Origin: Ryuthela nishihirai
Lineage: Eukaryota; Arthropoda; Arachnida; Araneae; Heptathelidae
Length of the DNA stretch: 64,000 nt
Assembly (NCBI GenBank): GCA_038380435.1
Contig: JAWZYU010000009.1
Span: 64,013,901-64,077,900, forward strand
Reading direction: 5' to 3'
Below, piece by piece: positions 11,640 through 22,814 of this stretch. Numbering within the stretch: position 1 is the first letter of the stretch; the number at the start of each line of letters is the position of its first letter. Below the pieces are notes generated by a model. It searched no databases. It was given only the letters and a program-made list of their open reading frames with translations, and was not told where the DNA came from. The position numbers were made by a program, and so were the translations under genes.

Positions 11640-14600
11640 GTGGAGGAGGAACAGGTCTTTGCCCCATGCCTGCGATCAGGGGCGCTGTTTGATATTGTTG
11701 GCCCTACCAATCTCACTAAACCTAATTTCTTTAAAATTCCTACTAATCATTTTCTCTCTGCAGGAACGTGGAACATGAGGACATTACATAGAGACATTAC
11801 ACAGAGACATAGAGACATTACACATTATTCTCTTGATGTCCTCACACAGGAATTCCAGCACTATAACCTAGATATTCTAGGCTTGCACGAGACCAGATAG
11901 ACAGGTAAAGGTGAGATACTTAAAAATAACTTTAAATTTCTCTTTACAGGGAGGGAGGATTGAAAGCATCACCAAGGCGTGGGTCTGCTGCTCAGCAGAC
12001 ATGCTAGTGATGCTCTTCTAGGATATGAGTGCATTAATGAAAGGTTTCTTACAGCAAAATTTCAGACAAGCGTTAAAAACTTGAATGTTATGTGCTGTTA
12101 TGCCCCCACTGAGGATGCCGATGAGGATAAGAAGAATAGGTTTTACGGACAACTTCAGGATGTTTTGAATTCTGTCAAGAAAGAAGATATTACCCTTGTT
12201 CTAGGTGACTTCAATGCCAAAGTTGGTACTGACTCTGACCTTTGTGGAGGAATGATAGGCCCTTTTGGTATTGGTAGCTGCAATGGCAATGGGCAACGTC
12301 TCCTACAGGTAAGTAAACTCAATGGTTTCAGAAAAACTAACACTTATTACAAACAACGCGACATACATAAGTACACATGGGTTTCACCTGGTGGGCTGCA
12401 TAAGAATATGATTGATTATATATTAATTAACAGCAAATGGGCTAGTTCTGTTAGGAATACCAGGGCATATAGGGGAACTGAAATTGGATCTGACCATTAC
12501 CTTGTTAAAAGTGTCTTGCAACTTAAACTTAAAAAGTGTTGTGCTAAAGTTAAAAAATTTACCTTTAATACTGAAGCTCTGAAAGACCCAGTTATAGCCA
12601 AAGCTTAGCATAATAAGTTACTTAGTCATTATGACAGTCATGGTTTGCATAATACTGAAGTTGAGGAAGAATGGGGCCAGTTTAAACAGGCTTTTTTGGA
12701 AACTAACAGTACTCTTTTAGAAAAAAAGGAGCAGAGGAGACAGAATTATTTAAGTGATAAGGCACTTGAGCTTATTTCAGAAAGAAGGAACTGCAGGAAT
12801 GTCCTTAATCAGTACCCTACTAGTCCTAATAGAAAGGATTACAGAGAGCTTAATAAACGTGTTAAGGATCAGTTAGCTACTGATAAGAATCTTTGGCTTG
12901 ATGGCTTGGCTGACAAAACTGAGGAAGCAGTTAGGCAGCACAACAGCAGAGAGCTGTACCAGATAGTTAATGGTTTATGTGGTAGAAAACAGACAGGCAT
13001 ACAAGGATTGCAGGATAAACAAGGTAAGGTTATAGAAGGGGAGGATTCTGTCATGGTTAGGTGGGCTGAGCATTTCAGTGACGTTGTAAACAATGTGGTT
13101 AGTTCTATTTCCATTGTTTGTAATGATGATAAATGTATTGGGGGCTTTAATGTTGGCTCTAAAACACAATCTGAAGTTATTTTGGCTATTTTTAAACTTA
13201 AACTTCATAAATCCCCAGGGGTAGATGAAATTACTACAGAAATGTTTAGAGCTGGGAATGTTTCGGTTACCACTTGGATGAATGAAATTTTGAACATCTT
13301 TTATGATAAAGGAATGGTTTCTAAGGATTTTACCAGAGCTATTATTATCCCTATTTTCAAAAAAGGTGATCGCAGTTCTTTTGATAACTATAGGGGTATC
13401 AGCCTACTCTCTGTTCCAGGTAAAGTTCTTTCCATGATTGTGCTTAATAGAATTAAGAATCTGGTTGACAGGCAATTGCGTGATGAGCAATGTGGATTCA
13501 GAAGTGATAGGGGTTGTGAATATCAGATATTTTCACTTAGGCAGATTCTTGAGAAATGTTTAGAGTTTCAGAAACCTTTGGTTGCTAGCTTTGTTGATTT
13601 TAAAAAGGCTTTCGACTCTGTTGATCGTCATAATTTGTGGTTGATTGTGAGATCATATGGTATTTTACCAGAACTATTATTATCCCTATTTGCAAAAAAG
13701 GTGATCGCAGTTCTTGTGATAACTATAGTGGAATCAGCCTACTCTCTGTTCCAGGTAAAGTTCTTGTGATAATGAAATGAATGAATTCTTGTGATATGAA
13801 ATGAATGAATTCTTGTGATATGAAATGAATGAATTCTTGTGATAATGAATGAATCGTGTGAGTTAACATAATGAAAGCGCTCTATAATAACACTGAGTCG
13901 TGTGTGAGAGTTGGTAAGGCTTGTAGCAATTGGTTTAGCATTACTTCTGGTGTTCGACAAGGGTGCATCTTGTCTTCTTTTCTCTTTAGTTTGGTTGTTG
14001 ATTATGTTATGCGAAATTCACTTCAAGGGAAAGATTTTGGCCTTAAATGGGCTGGAGATACGAAAGTTTCTGATTTAGATTATGCTGATGACTTAGCCCT
14101 TTTGGCAAATGATGTTGATGAGATGAACTCTTTCATTCGAGCTGTTGATGAGACTGGTAGTAGAGTAGGTTTGGTTATAAACAGAGAGAAAACTAAAGTG
14201 ATGAAAATTGGTCAGGCAGGTTGTAATTCAGTTCATCTGAATGGTTGCAGTCTTGAGCAGGTGTCACAGTTTAATTACCTTGGGAGCTATGCAACAGATA
14301 CTGGTGACGTGCGGCATGAGATTAACAGACGAATAGGGATTGCTGCCGGGACTTTTAAGAATCTATGGAGATTGTGGATAAATAGGCGTATACACCTAAA
14401 GACTAAAATTAGACTGTATAATAGTTTGGTTCTTTCTAGGGTTAGTTATGGTAGTGAAACTTGGACGCTGTGTAAACAAGATAACAGGAAACTAGATGCT
14501 TTTGATTCTAGATGATTAAGTAGTATCTTATTAGATGGTTTAACTTTGTAACTAATGATGAGGTTAGGCAAAGGAGTCTGCAACCTCCTTTAAGCAGCAT

Positions 14601-14849
14601 ATTTTGCAGAGAGAGAGACTCCGCTGGTTTGGCCATGTTGCCCGTATGGATAATTATAGATTGGCGAATAGGGTTATGAACAGTGTACCTAGAGACCTCA
14701 GAAGGAGGGGGACACCTAGGATGCGGTGGGCAGACAATGTCAAACAGGACCTTGTTAGAATTGATGTGCAGTGGCCGGATGCAGCAGACGTAGCTCAGGA
14801 CAGATATGCTTGGAGAATTAAACTGCGCGGTCTGGTTGTACCTCCGTAG
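11640..14849 (+). pseudogene. LINE endonuclease-reverse transcriptase, disrupted
   Basis: Remains of one polyprotein that would nick the target DNA and copy the LINE RNA there. Order: APE-type endonuclease with GTWNMRTL at the start (about 11765), LVLGDFNAKVG (about 12200) and GSDHYLV (about 12485); a linker; reverse transcriptase with PIFKKGDRSSFDNYRGIS (about 13350), the catalytic FVDFKKAFDSVD (about 13590) and YADDLALL (14081), then a C-terminal FGHVARMDN region (about 14630) ending VVPP. Broken by in-frame stops at 11898, 11958 and 12606, by an inserted duplication at 13671-13861 that also shifts the frame, and by lesions near 14513. Not functional, but much better preserved than the minus copy around it. 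The best open pieces are 12645-13769 (374 residues) and 13871-14515 (214). Confidence 0.88.
13671..13861 (+). repeat. Duplicated RT segment plus 24-bp tandem repeat
   Basis: Positions 13671-13767 repeat 13337-13430 (GATCGCAGTTCTT, CTCTCTGTTCCAGGTAAAGT) with a few differences. They are followed by about four units of a roughly 24-bp repeat (GAATTCTTGTGATATGAAAT). The reverse transcriptase reading then resumes at about 13862. The insert separates motif A from the catalytic YADD box. Confidence 0.85.
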
Positions 14850-14860
14850 TCCATGTCTGC

Positions 14861-14861
14861 T

Positions 14862-14930
<69 letters not shown>
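14861..14930. repeat. GAT trinucleotide repeat, LINE 3' tail
   Basis: About 23 GAT units directly after the LINE stop and short 3' end. RTE-type LINEs commonly end in such short tandem repeats, so this is read as the tail and not as an independent microsatellite. It produces poly-Asp and poly-Ser translations that are not genes. Confidence 0.9.
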
Positions 14931-14931
<1 letters not shown>

Positions 14932-16490
14932 TGCATCTATCTTCATTACAAACAATGGGAAAGCACTAATCTCATTGGTTATAGAACTTCTCTGAAATGC
15001 TCAGCCCATCTAGCCATCGAGCATCCTCACCTTCAATAACCTTACCATGTTTATCCATCAATCCCTGTATACCTGTCGGTTTCTTCCCACACCAACTGGT
15101 ACAGCTTCCTGCTGTTTTGCTATCTAGCTGCTTCCTCTGCTTTGTCAACCAAGATATCAAGCCAAAGATTCTTATGAGCTGTTAACTGATCCTTTATACG
15201 TCTACTAAGCTCTTTATGTTATCTGTTAGGGCTAATAAAATGTTGATTAATTTTATTTCTGAAGTTCCTTCTTTCAAAAATTAGCTCCAGTGCTTTATGA
15301 CTCCAATAACGTTGTCTCCTCTGCTACCTTTCACTCAGAAGACTCCTATTTGTTTCAAGAAAAACCTGTTTTAAATGGTCCTCAGCTTCAATAGTAAGCA
15401 GGCCATGTCTGTCATATGACTAAACCACCTATAATAAATTTAAGTTTCTGTTATATCTTTGTCTTTCAGAGCTTCAATATTAAAGACAATATTTTTTAGC
15501 CATAGCACAATATTTCTTAAGCTTCAGTTACAAGACACTTCTGACAAGGTCAGACCCAATTTTAGCTCCCCTATATGATCTGGTATTCCTACCCGAACTA
15601 GCCCTTTTGCTCTTAATTAATATATAATCGATCATATTCTTGTGCAACCCATCAAATGAAATTTGTATTATTGTGTATTTATAAACTTCCCTGTGTAAAT
15701 ATATTAGTGTATTTATAAATTTCCCGGTGTTTTAGTATGGGTAAGTTATTCTCAAATATTCTCATACTTATTCACTACCTGTAATAGACGTTCCCCATTG
15801 CCATTGGAACTACCAATGCCAAAGAGAGCAAACACCCCTTTCCAAAGTCAGAGTTAGTACCAACTTTATCACTGAAGTCACCTAGCACAAGAGAAATATC
15901 TCCTTTCTTCACAGAATTCAGAATATCCTGAAGTTGTCTGTAAAACCTATCTTTTTCATGATCATCAGTGTCCTCTGTGGGAGCATAACAATAGAAAACA
16001 TTCAAGTCTCTAGTCTTAGTTTTCATTTTAGTTTTAAGAAATCTTTCATTAATGCAACCATATTCTAGAACAACAACCCTGGCATGTCTGCTGAGAAGGA
16101 AACTTAGCCTTGGAAATGTTTCCATCCTCCGTTTCTGAAAAGAGAAATTTTAAATTGCTTTTAGGCGTTTGACTGTGTTACCTGCCCATCTGGTCTCTTG
16201 CAAACTTAGAATATCAAGGTTATAGTGCTGAAATTTCTGTGTGAGGACGTCAAAAGAATGATCTCTAAGCAACATCCTCACGATGCACATACCTGCAGAC
16301 AGAAAACGGTTAGTAGGATTTTTAAATAAACTAGGTTATTTACAGAGGTAGGACCAATAATATAAAACAGCCTCCTAATCGCTTCCATGCGGCAAAGACC
16401 CGTTCTCCCATTTTTAAAAGCTAAATCCATCCATGATGATAGGAACTTCTGGCACCCTCTTTACAAGTGGACCTTTTAAGTGCCAGAATG

Positions 16491-16910
16491 GGCACAAGGA
16501 CACAAGAGTTCAGAGAAGGTTAGGAAAAGGGATCCACTGAACAGTTGTTAGGAGACAGATAACAGTGTCCCGTCAATGCTGTCCAGTTTTTCCTTTAACT
16601 TCCACAAGATTCGGCTCTCTTCATGTGCCACGGTTTAACATCCTATGCGACGGACGGCCGGCTTTCAAAGCCTATCGGTTCCCAATTTCTCTCCGAGGAT
16701 AGAACGGGGTTTAGTGGATATAAATCTCAACGCAGGCACAGTTCTGACTCGTGTAGAAGTGCTAACGTCCTTATTAATTTCTCATTATAGATGCCCAAGT
16801 GTGCCCGCTTTCTCACCGAGAACAGAGTGCGGTTAGCGGACGGGCAGTGAGGGCCCTCATCAGAGAGCATCAGATTATGATTCTGGCCTACTACCGACTG
16901 AACCAAAACT
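16491..16910 (-). mobile_element. SINE-1 copy, old, head partly repeated
   Basis: Minus copy beginning at GAGTTCAGAGAAGGTTAGG and ending CTACTACCGACTGAACC. Near the head, a segment of the TCTCACCGAGAACAGAGTG type appears twice (about 16685 and 16812), suggesting two overlapping insertions or a local duplication. It touches the 5' end of the minus-strand LINE. Confidence 0.7.
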
Positions 16911-17643
16911 GATGTTGTAGATTCGATGTTTAGCTCTTAACACCATAAAAATGCGAACTGAAAGCTGAGACCCTCTAAATATACTTTAAAATGAGATCGC
17001 ACCACGGAAAAGGTTACGAACCATTGATCTAAACCACGGTCATCCAATCTTATTTGGTGGCAATCCGCATGAGTAAGAGACGCACGTGGTGACGGTTCCA
17101 TGCATGCGTCACTACCCTTCTGTTCGTCATCCTGCACGTGCTCTCGGTCACAACATCTGATGAAGGGGTCGAGAAGGAGTATTGTTCATTTATACTCGTT
17201 AATCTGCTTGCGAGGGAAGATTATAATTAACAAGTGACAAGAATCAGGGCCACACGTAGGTGGGGAAGCGGTCATGCCATCCCTTTTGAGAATGCAAGTA
17301 ACGGTAATGGATGCAAAAAAATTTAAACTTGTGCATATTTCAAGCATTTTTCAAGAAATTTTTTGAAGGCCTCCAAAACGGAGAAGAAAATGTTATATTG
17401 AGATGGAAATCCAGTCGGTTTATTTTTTTCTATTCTGCAATGGAAATCCCTTTTACTCTTTTTGGGCTCGATTTCGTTACTTGCTCCTCTCTCCCTCTCC
17501 CCCCCCCCCATTCCTTTCTTTTTTTAAATCCGGGCTTGGCTAGAATGATTCGATTATGATCCATATAACCAGGCCCACATCTACGAAAACATTTAGAGCT
17601 GAACCAAGAAACTCAATCGAGACGTGAAAAAACAGTTAAAAGA
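16911..17643. other. Spacer, nothing recognised
   Basis: Contains a C10 tract near 17500 and short frames on both strands with no family signature. Confidence 0.45.
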
Positions 17644-17654
17644 AAGGGGGCAAG

Positions 17655-18045
17655 GGTTGGGTTGGGTTGTTTTACCTCTGAGAGGCACTTTTTTGCACAC
17701 AATGGGCTAAATGGCCAGGTCACATGGACCCCGAAGGCTCAGAGAAGGTTGGGGGAGGGGACCCACTGGAATAGATGTTGGGAGACAGATGATAGCCTCC
17801 CGTCAAGGCCATCCAGCGTGTTCTTTAACGTGCACAGGGTATGGCTCTCCCGCACACGGGGCCACGGCTTAACGTCCCATCCGACGGACGGCGGTCTTTC
17901 CAAGCCCATCGGTGTCCCCTACTGACCGTGGGCAGGGCGGGGAATTTTGCGGAGATAAATCTCAACGCTGACCCAGCTGGGACTCGAACCTGGGAACTAC
18001 AGATTACGAGCCTGACGCGCTACCGACTGAGCCACCCCCGCCCCT
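17655..18045 (-). mobile_element. SINE-1 copy, young, full-length
   Basis: Best-preserved minus copy: all of tail, centre, box B and box A are close to the 56917 copy. Flanked by AAGGGGGCAAG at 17644-17654 and 18046-18056. The 87-residue plus frame at 17662-17925 is a read-through of this SINE. Confidence 0.95.
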
Positions 18046-18100
18046 AAGGGGGCAAGAGATTGGATTTCCATTAGAACATGTAATTTCTCCTTCCTTTCTA

Positions 18101-18247
18101 GGGACGAGGGTGGCTCAGTCAGTAGCACGCCAGGCTCGTAATCTGCAGTTCCCAGTTAAAAATGCCATCTGGGCCACCGTTGAAATTTATCTCCTTAAAA
18201 CTTCCCGCCCCATCCAAGGTCAGTAGTGAACACCGATGGGCTTTCAC
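18101..18247 (+). mobile_element. SINE-1 5' half only
   Basis: tRNA-like head and following ~70 bp (GGTGGCTCAGTCAGTAGCAC to CACCGATGGGCTTTC), then unrelated sequence. Lack of the 3' end is unusual for retrotransposed copies and implies later deletion. Confidence 0.8.
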
Positions 18248-18394
18248 TCAAACTAACATTCAGTGTGTAAATTTAGGACAATCCTAGCCTTGTTTGAATA
18301 CAATATTGCAAATTGTTCTTATTAACTACGAAAAATCAATCGCTGCCTCTTAATTTCTCAATCGTCACCCCGACCCTTATTTGCCCTTAACTGC

Positions 18395-19430
18395 GGCACC
18401 AAATGTAAAATTTCTTAACGTTTCTGAGATCTACGACCTGGAATACCCTTACATACAAATCCTCACTTTTCTACGGCATAGATAGAAATTTGAATTGTGA
18501 CATCGAAAGTTACTCAATTTCGTAAAGTTTCTAGGATGTAGATAAGGAAATATCCACAGGAACTTATTTTTAGTTGCATAGCATAAAACGATGGTAATTT
18601 GACTCTGACCTCGATGGACTGATCAGATACGAAATTTCATGTAATGTTTCTGAGATGTGAGACCCGAAATACTCCTAGATATCAACTTTCACGTTTCTGA
18701 GATGTGTGGAAACCGAAATACTCCTACATGCCATTTTTTACGTTTCTGAGATGTGGGACCCGAAATACTCCTAAATGCCAATTTTTACGCGTCTGAGCTG
18801 TGGAACCAGAAATATTCATATATTGGCAATTTTTCACGTTTCTGATATGTGGGACTCGAAATACTCCTAGATACCAATTTTCACGTTTCTGAGATGTGGA
18901 ACCCGAAATACTCCTAGATGACAATTTTCACGTTTTTGAGATGTGTGGAAACCGAAATACTCCTATATGCCATTTTCTTTACGTTTCTGAGATGTAAGAC
19001 CCGAAATACTCCTAGATATCAACTTTCACGTTTCTGAAATGTAGAAACAGAAATAATCCTAGACACCAATTTTCACGTTTCTGAAATGTAGAAACAGAAA
19101 TAATCCTAGACACCAATTTTCACGTTTCTGAGCTGTGGAACCCGAAATACTCCTAGATACGAATTTTCACGTTTCTGAGATGTGGAACCCGAAATACTCC
19201 TAGATACGAATTTTCACGTTTCTGAGATGTGGAACCCGAAATACTCCTAGATGGTAATTTTCATTTTCCTGAGATGTGAAACCAAAATACTTCTGCATGC
19301 CAATTTTCACGTTTCTGAGATGTGGAATCCGAAATACTCCTAATATGCCTATTTTCATTTTTCTGAAATGTGTGACCCGAAATACTCCTATATGTCAATT
19401 TTCACCTTTCTGAGATCTACGACCTGGAAT
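18395..19430. repeat. 47-bp minisatellite
   Basis: About 17 clear units from about 18630 of the type CACGTTTCTGAGATGTGGAA, CCCGAAATACTCCTAGATAC, GAATTTT, with decayed units on the left (18395-18630). Two neighbouring units near 19040-19130 are almost identical, showing recent duplication. The minus frame at 18724-18924 is a repeat translation (VFRVPHIRNVKN), not a gene. Confidence 0.9.
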
Positions 19431-19963
19431 ACCTCGTGATCCAGACTTTCTCCTAATGTAAAGCAATAAATTGTAGCTTGGGAATAAACGATATTGCCCA
19501 ACGTTTCATCCCAGAGCGATTTCTGAATCAGGTTTTATTGCATACTCTCCCTCTTAAATACCTATTAATCCTAAAAGATTATGAATCACCCAGCTCTAAT
19601 TGCCTGCTCACCTTCGTAGCAAAACACGGAAAAAGAAAAGAAAGCTGAAGCGATGATTCAGTGTAAGCTATCGGAACCAAAATGGACAGAGCAGAGGCAA
19701 TGAACTGCAGACCATACAAATGAGGCAAACGTTATTAAGACATAATGGTAGACGGCGCCCATTACGCGTTGCGCTTCCATACACGACCCACAAGAGCGCG
19801 CATCAGCCAGAATACAAATGAATCGGTCGTCATTAGAAGTCTTCTGCGAAGTAGTAATAGGTCAGCAGTTTCATCGATGAGGAGTGGACGAAAGACAGCG
19901 GACAACCTGACGACAACTTCTGCACAAAATGCGTTGTTTAAAGAATACAGATCTGTATGCCAG
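19431..19963. other. Unassigned spacer
   Basis: The 203-residue frame starting at 19745 begins here in unique sequence but runs into an antisense SINE and then a LINE 3' end, so it is a chimera and not a gene. Confidence 0.5.
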
Positions 19964-20650
19964 GTTGTTTTATTTCTTTTCGTTAGATTATATTATTTTT
20001 CCTCTCAGCGGCACTTTTTTTCACACTTTTTTTCCGAATGTCAGGTCTCGAAAATTAAGGTCCCCCGAAGGTCAGGTATCAAAAATGGCCAGGTCTCAAG
20101 TACCCTGAAGGCTCAGAGAATGTTGGAGGGAGGAACCTACTGGACAACTGTTGGGAAACAGATGGTAGCCTCTGGTCAAGGCCATCCTGCGTGTGTTTTA
20201 ACGTGCACACAGACTATTTCCAAGATTTTCACAGCTAACAATGGTGAAATTTCTTTTACTTTTCACGCAACCTCAAATTGGAACTCTATACCGAACGATA
20301 TAACGTCCATAATTTCTGGAACAAAATTCAAAATTTATATCACTCCACCCCAATAAGAATATCGAAAGGTTTGACCAACACTATCTCTTCATCCCAATTT
20401 CCTCCCTTCCCCATCTTTGTCCAAGTCCCAATCTTTCGTTTGGCGTTTTACTGGATTACAAGGGCCGCGGCTTAATGCCCTATCCGACTGATGACGGCCT
20501 TTATAAGACCATCGGTGTCCCCCTACTGACCGAGGGCGGGGAGTTTTCCCAAAATAAATATCAACGCCAGTCGAGGTGGGACTGGAACCTGGGAACTGCA
20601 AATTATGAGCCTGGCGCGCTATCAACTGAACCATACCACACCCTTATTTA
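19964..20650 (-). mobile_element. SINE-1 copy split by a LINE 3' fragment
   Basis: Minus copy in two pieces, 19964-20212 and 20461-20650. The gap falls in the central GTGCACAGGGTATGG region, where about 20 bp of SINE are replaced by the LINE piece. The tail part also carries small insertions. Confidence 0.8.
20213..20459 (+). mobile_element. LINE 3' fragment, CR1/Jockey-like C-terminus
   Basis: Encodes a short tail of a LINE reverse transcriptase polyprotein (FHATSNWNSIPNDI, then SGTKFKIYI and stop), the WNSIP motif being typical of CR1/Jockey-group C-termini. About 100 bp of 3' UTR follow. The same sequence recurs at about 20825-21060. Confidence 0.75.
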
Positions 20651-20694
20651 TTTTTGTACTCACGGTTCTTGATTGAAAGGTACTGTTGATTTGT

Positions 20695-20765
20695 TTTAGC
20701 TCTGAGGTGCACTTTTAATGTACCCGATGGTCTAAATGGCCAGATTTACAAGACTCAAACAAATC
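20695..20765 (-). mobile_element. SINE-1 tail fragment
   Basis: Complement of the last ~70 bp (TAGCTCTGAGGTGCACTTTT, TCTAAATGGCCAGATTTAC). Confidence 0.7.
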
Positions 20766-21905
20766 AGAACTGTTTCACTGTTACCACATCACCAAATTCT
20801 ATGCTCTAACTATAAAATCCATCCTATTCCCAAGATTTTCAAAGCTAACTATGGGGAAAATCCTCAAACTGGACCGCAAATTGGAACTATCTACTGATTC
20901 TGGAACAAAATTCAAAATCTATATTACTCCACTCCAATCAAAATATCGAAAGGTTTGCCCAACACTATCTTCTCATCCCAATTTCCAACCCTCCCCATCT
21001 TTGCCCCTCTTCCCCGTCTTTCTTTTGCTGTTTTACTGGATTTTTCATAATCTTTTTTCCCAGGTTCAATCATTTAATATTACCCTCTGTTGTTTTTAAA
21101 ATTTTTCTTCTCCAGGTATATATTTTACATACAATAAGTCCTTGACTTATGCGGTTAATTCGTTCCGAAGGTTTCCGCGCAATTTGAAAAACCACCTAAG
21201 TCGAATGGAGCTAAATTACGATGCATTTTTGATATATATGTATACTGTATATGTTCATTTCAAGAAATAATTAAAGCTAAACAGGTTCCGCTTACGAAAA
21301 GAAAACTGTGAGAAAATGAAACTTCACTCTCATCACTTTTACATTTCTCAGACATATTTAGGGTTTACATTTTTCTTACAATAAGTACTACGTAGATTCA
21401 CTAACAAGACACAATTTGTGCTCAAGGTACAAACAAAATGGCGATGACACTATCAGTTGTGCGTTAGCTCACTAGGAACGCCATCTGTAATGTTCAAAGT
21501 GGCTAAGTCTAATTCGAAGTACCGCAAATGCGTATACACAAATCAAGTAACTCGAATCCGTGTAATCAAGGACTTACTGTATTCATCCTTTTACTTTACC
21601 TTCAATATCATATTCACTTTCATATTACATGTTTGTCTTCGTCAATGCAGCTTATTGTTCTTCTGCTGTATTTATGTATCAAATAGTTATGCAATTCTTA
21701 TACACATGTTTGTACTGTTATACTGTCCTTGATATTTCTTCTTAATTTTCCAAATTAAGAAGAAAATCAGGTTAAATGTCCAAGTGGCTTGATTCCCCAG
21801 TGGGCTGGGCGTCAAGCCACTTGAACATTTAACCTAGTCTATAAAATGCCATGTATGTTGTTTTACTTTAATCCCCTGTGTCACGGAATAAATTATAATA
21901 ATAAA
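20766..21905 (+). mobile_element. LINE 3' end with long UTR, second copy
   Basis: Decayed C-terminus (matching 20213-20459), then a longer 3' UTR interrupted by a TA-flanked MITE at 21132-21579. The UTR has two strong hairpins: 21735-21765 (14-bp perfect arms, 3-nt loop) and 21769-21835 (24-bp arms, one mismatch, 19-nt loop). It ends near CACGGAATAAATTATAATAA followed by A-rich sequence, a typical LINE terminus. Confidence 0.7.
21132..21579. mobile_element. 448-bp Tigger/pogo-like MITE
   Basis: Ends are CAATAAGTCCTTGACTTA and the complement of CAGTAAGTCCTTGATTAC, flanked by TA on both sides (21130-21131, 21580-21581). TA duplication and CAGTAAGTCC-type ends fit the pogo/Tigger group. No transposase is visible. 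Confidence 0.7.
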
Positions 21906-21966
21906 AACAGATAAGGACATATCAGGAAGATCATGAGAATATTCTTTGGCGTGTTTTTCATACCCA

Positions 21967-22020
21967 CATACTAAGGCTTAAAGTCCCATCGAATGAACGG
22001 CGGCCTCACTGATGTCGCTT
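21967..22020 (-). mobile_element. SINE-1 internal fragment
   Basis: AAGGCTTAAAGTCCCATCGA and ACGGCGGCCTC match the complement of the central region. Eroded on both sides, just upstream of a fuller copy. Confidence 0.55.
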
Positions 22021-22050
22021 TTTTATACTGTAGACGAGGATTGTCAGAGA

Positions 22051-22423
22051 GTTTGGGTTGTTTTATCTGTGAGCGGCACTTTTTTGCACATAATGGGGTA
22101 ATGGCTAGGTCCCAATCCCGAGGGCTCAAAGAAGGTTTGGAGAAGAGGACCCACTGGACAGTTGTTGGGAGACAGATGGTAGCCTCCCGTCAAGGCCATC
22201 CAACGTGTTCTTTAAAGTGCACTGGTATGGCTCTCCTGCACAAGAAGCCACGGCTTAACGTCCCATCCGACGGACGGCAGCCTTTCCAAGTCTATCGGTC
22301 TCCCCTACTGACCGTGGGCAGAGCGGAGAGTTTTACGGAGATGATATCAACCCAGGCGGGACTCGAATTTGGGAACTGCATTTTACGAGCCTGACGCGCT
22401 ACCCACTGAGTCACCCTGCCCCG
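22051..22423 (-). mobile_element. SINE-1 copy, near full-length
   Basis: Minus copy from GTTTGGGTTGTTTTATCTGT to CCACTGAGTCACCCTGCCCC. A possible degenerate duplication flanks it (GGATTGTCAGAGAG and GGATTAGCAGAAGA). The 133-residue plus frame at 21993-22394 is a read-through. Confidence 0.88.
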
Positions 22424-22814
22424 GATTAGCAGAAGAAATCTCTATGCAGGCATAGTGGAAACATTAAGTTAAGAACTAGAGCAGTGCTGACTGAGACAAT
22501 CTAATCCATAACCTTAAAAGGCCAAGTTTCTTTTTTCCCTATAAAAAACAACTCAGCTTCTAAGCCTTATTATTAAGTTCGCATTACATACCAAAAGAAA
22601 GAAGCATTTAATTCTCAACAAAAATATAAAAATTTTAAGGGGGAAGAAATGGTAAATAAGCGCGAAAAACATGTTGCAGGCTCGTTAGTGATTTTTGAAA
22701 ACTGATAAATCAGCTTCCAACATTTTAAAGATTAACAGAAAGATGTAAATGATATGAAATGAAACGATTTAAGTTCAGTTTTATACATTTACCATATTGC
22801 TTTCAGAAAAGCAA
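22424..22814. other. AT-rich spacer
   Basis: Nothing recognised. Confidence 0.5.

Larger units (their letters stand above)
10990..14930 (+). mobile_element. RTE-like LINE, plus strand, nested in its own family
   Basis: Nearly complete non-LTR retrotransposon. A 5' leader (about 10990-11640) precedes an endonuclease-reverse transcriptase frame, and the element ends in a GAT repeat. The RTE assignment rests on the single endonuclease-RT polyprotein, the GHVARM-type C-terminus and the short tandem-repeat tail; other endonuclease-bearing clades remain possible. The exact 5' boundary is inferred from where the minus-strand host LINE stops. I could not find a convincing target duplication. Confidence 0.85.
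9085..16490 (-). mobile_element. Older RTE-like LINE, minus strand, split by nested insertions
   Basis: One decayed non-LTR retrotransposon copy read on the minus strand, now in separated pieces: 3' end and RT half at 9085-10985 and the endonuclease half at about 14935-16490. The two halves meet at the same point of the element when compared with the plus-strand copy at 10990-14930 (equivalent of about 13,130 there), so that copy was inserted into this one. A SINE at 9318-9655 is a third layer. In the right piece, 15775-16125 still reads as part of the endonuclease (CYAPTEDTDD, LVLGDFSDKVG). In the left piece the complement of 10200-10240 gives the RT catalytic box (LDYADDLTLLANG). Stops and frameshifts throughout, so it is a pseudogene. 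Confidence 0.85.

Noticed and set aside
14508..14936. Frames with poly-Ser or poly-Asp runs
   Set aside because: Produced by the GAT repeat at the LINE end.
17662..17925. Recurring frames of the type GCFTSERHFFAHNGLNGQV (also 1249, 22067, 23376, 57072)
   Set aside because: They are translations of the SINE-1 antisense strand; the recurrence reflects copy number, not a protein family.
19745..20356. 203-codon plus frame, the longest apparently non-LINE frame of the left third
   Set aside because: Chimera of unique sequence, antisense SINE and a LINE C-terminus; each part is explained without a gene.
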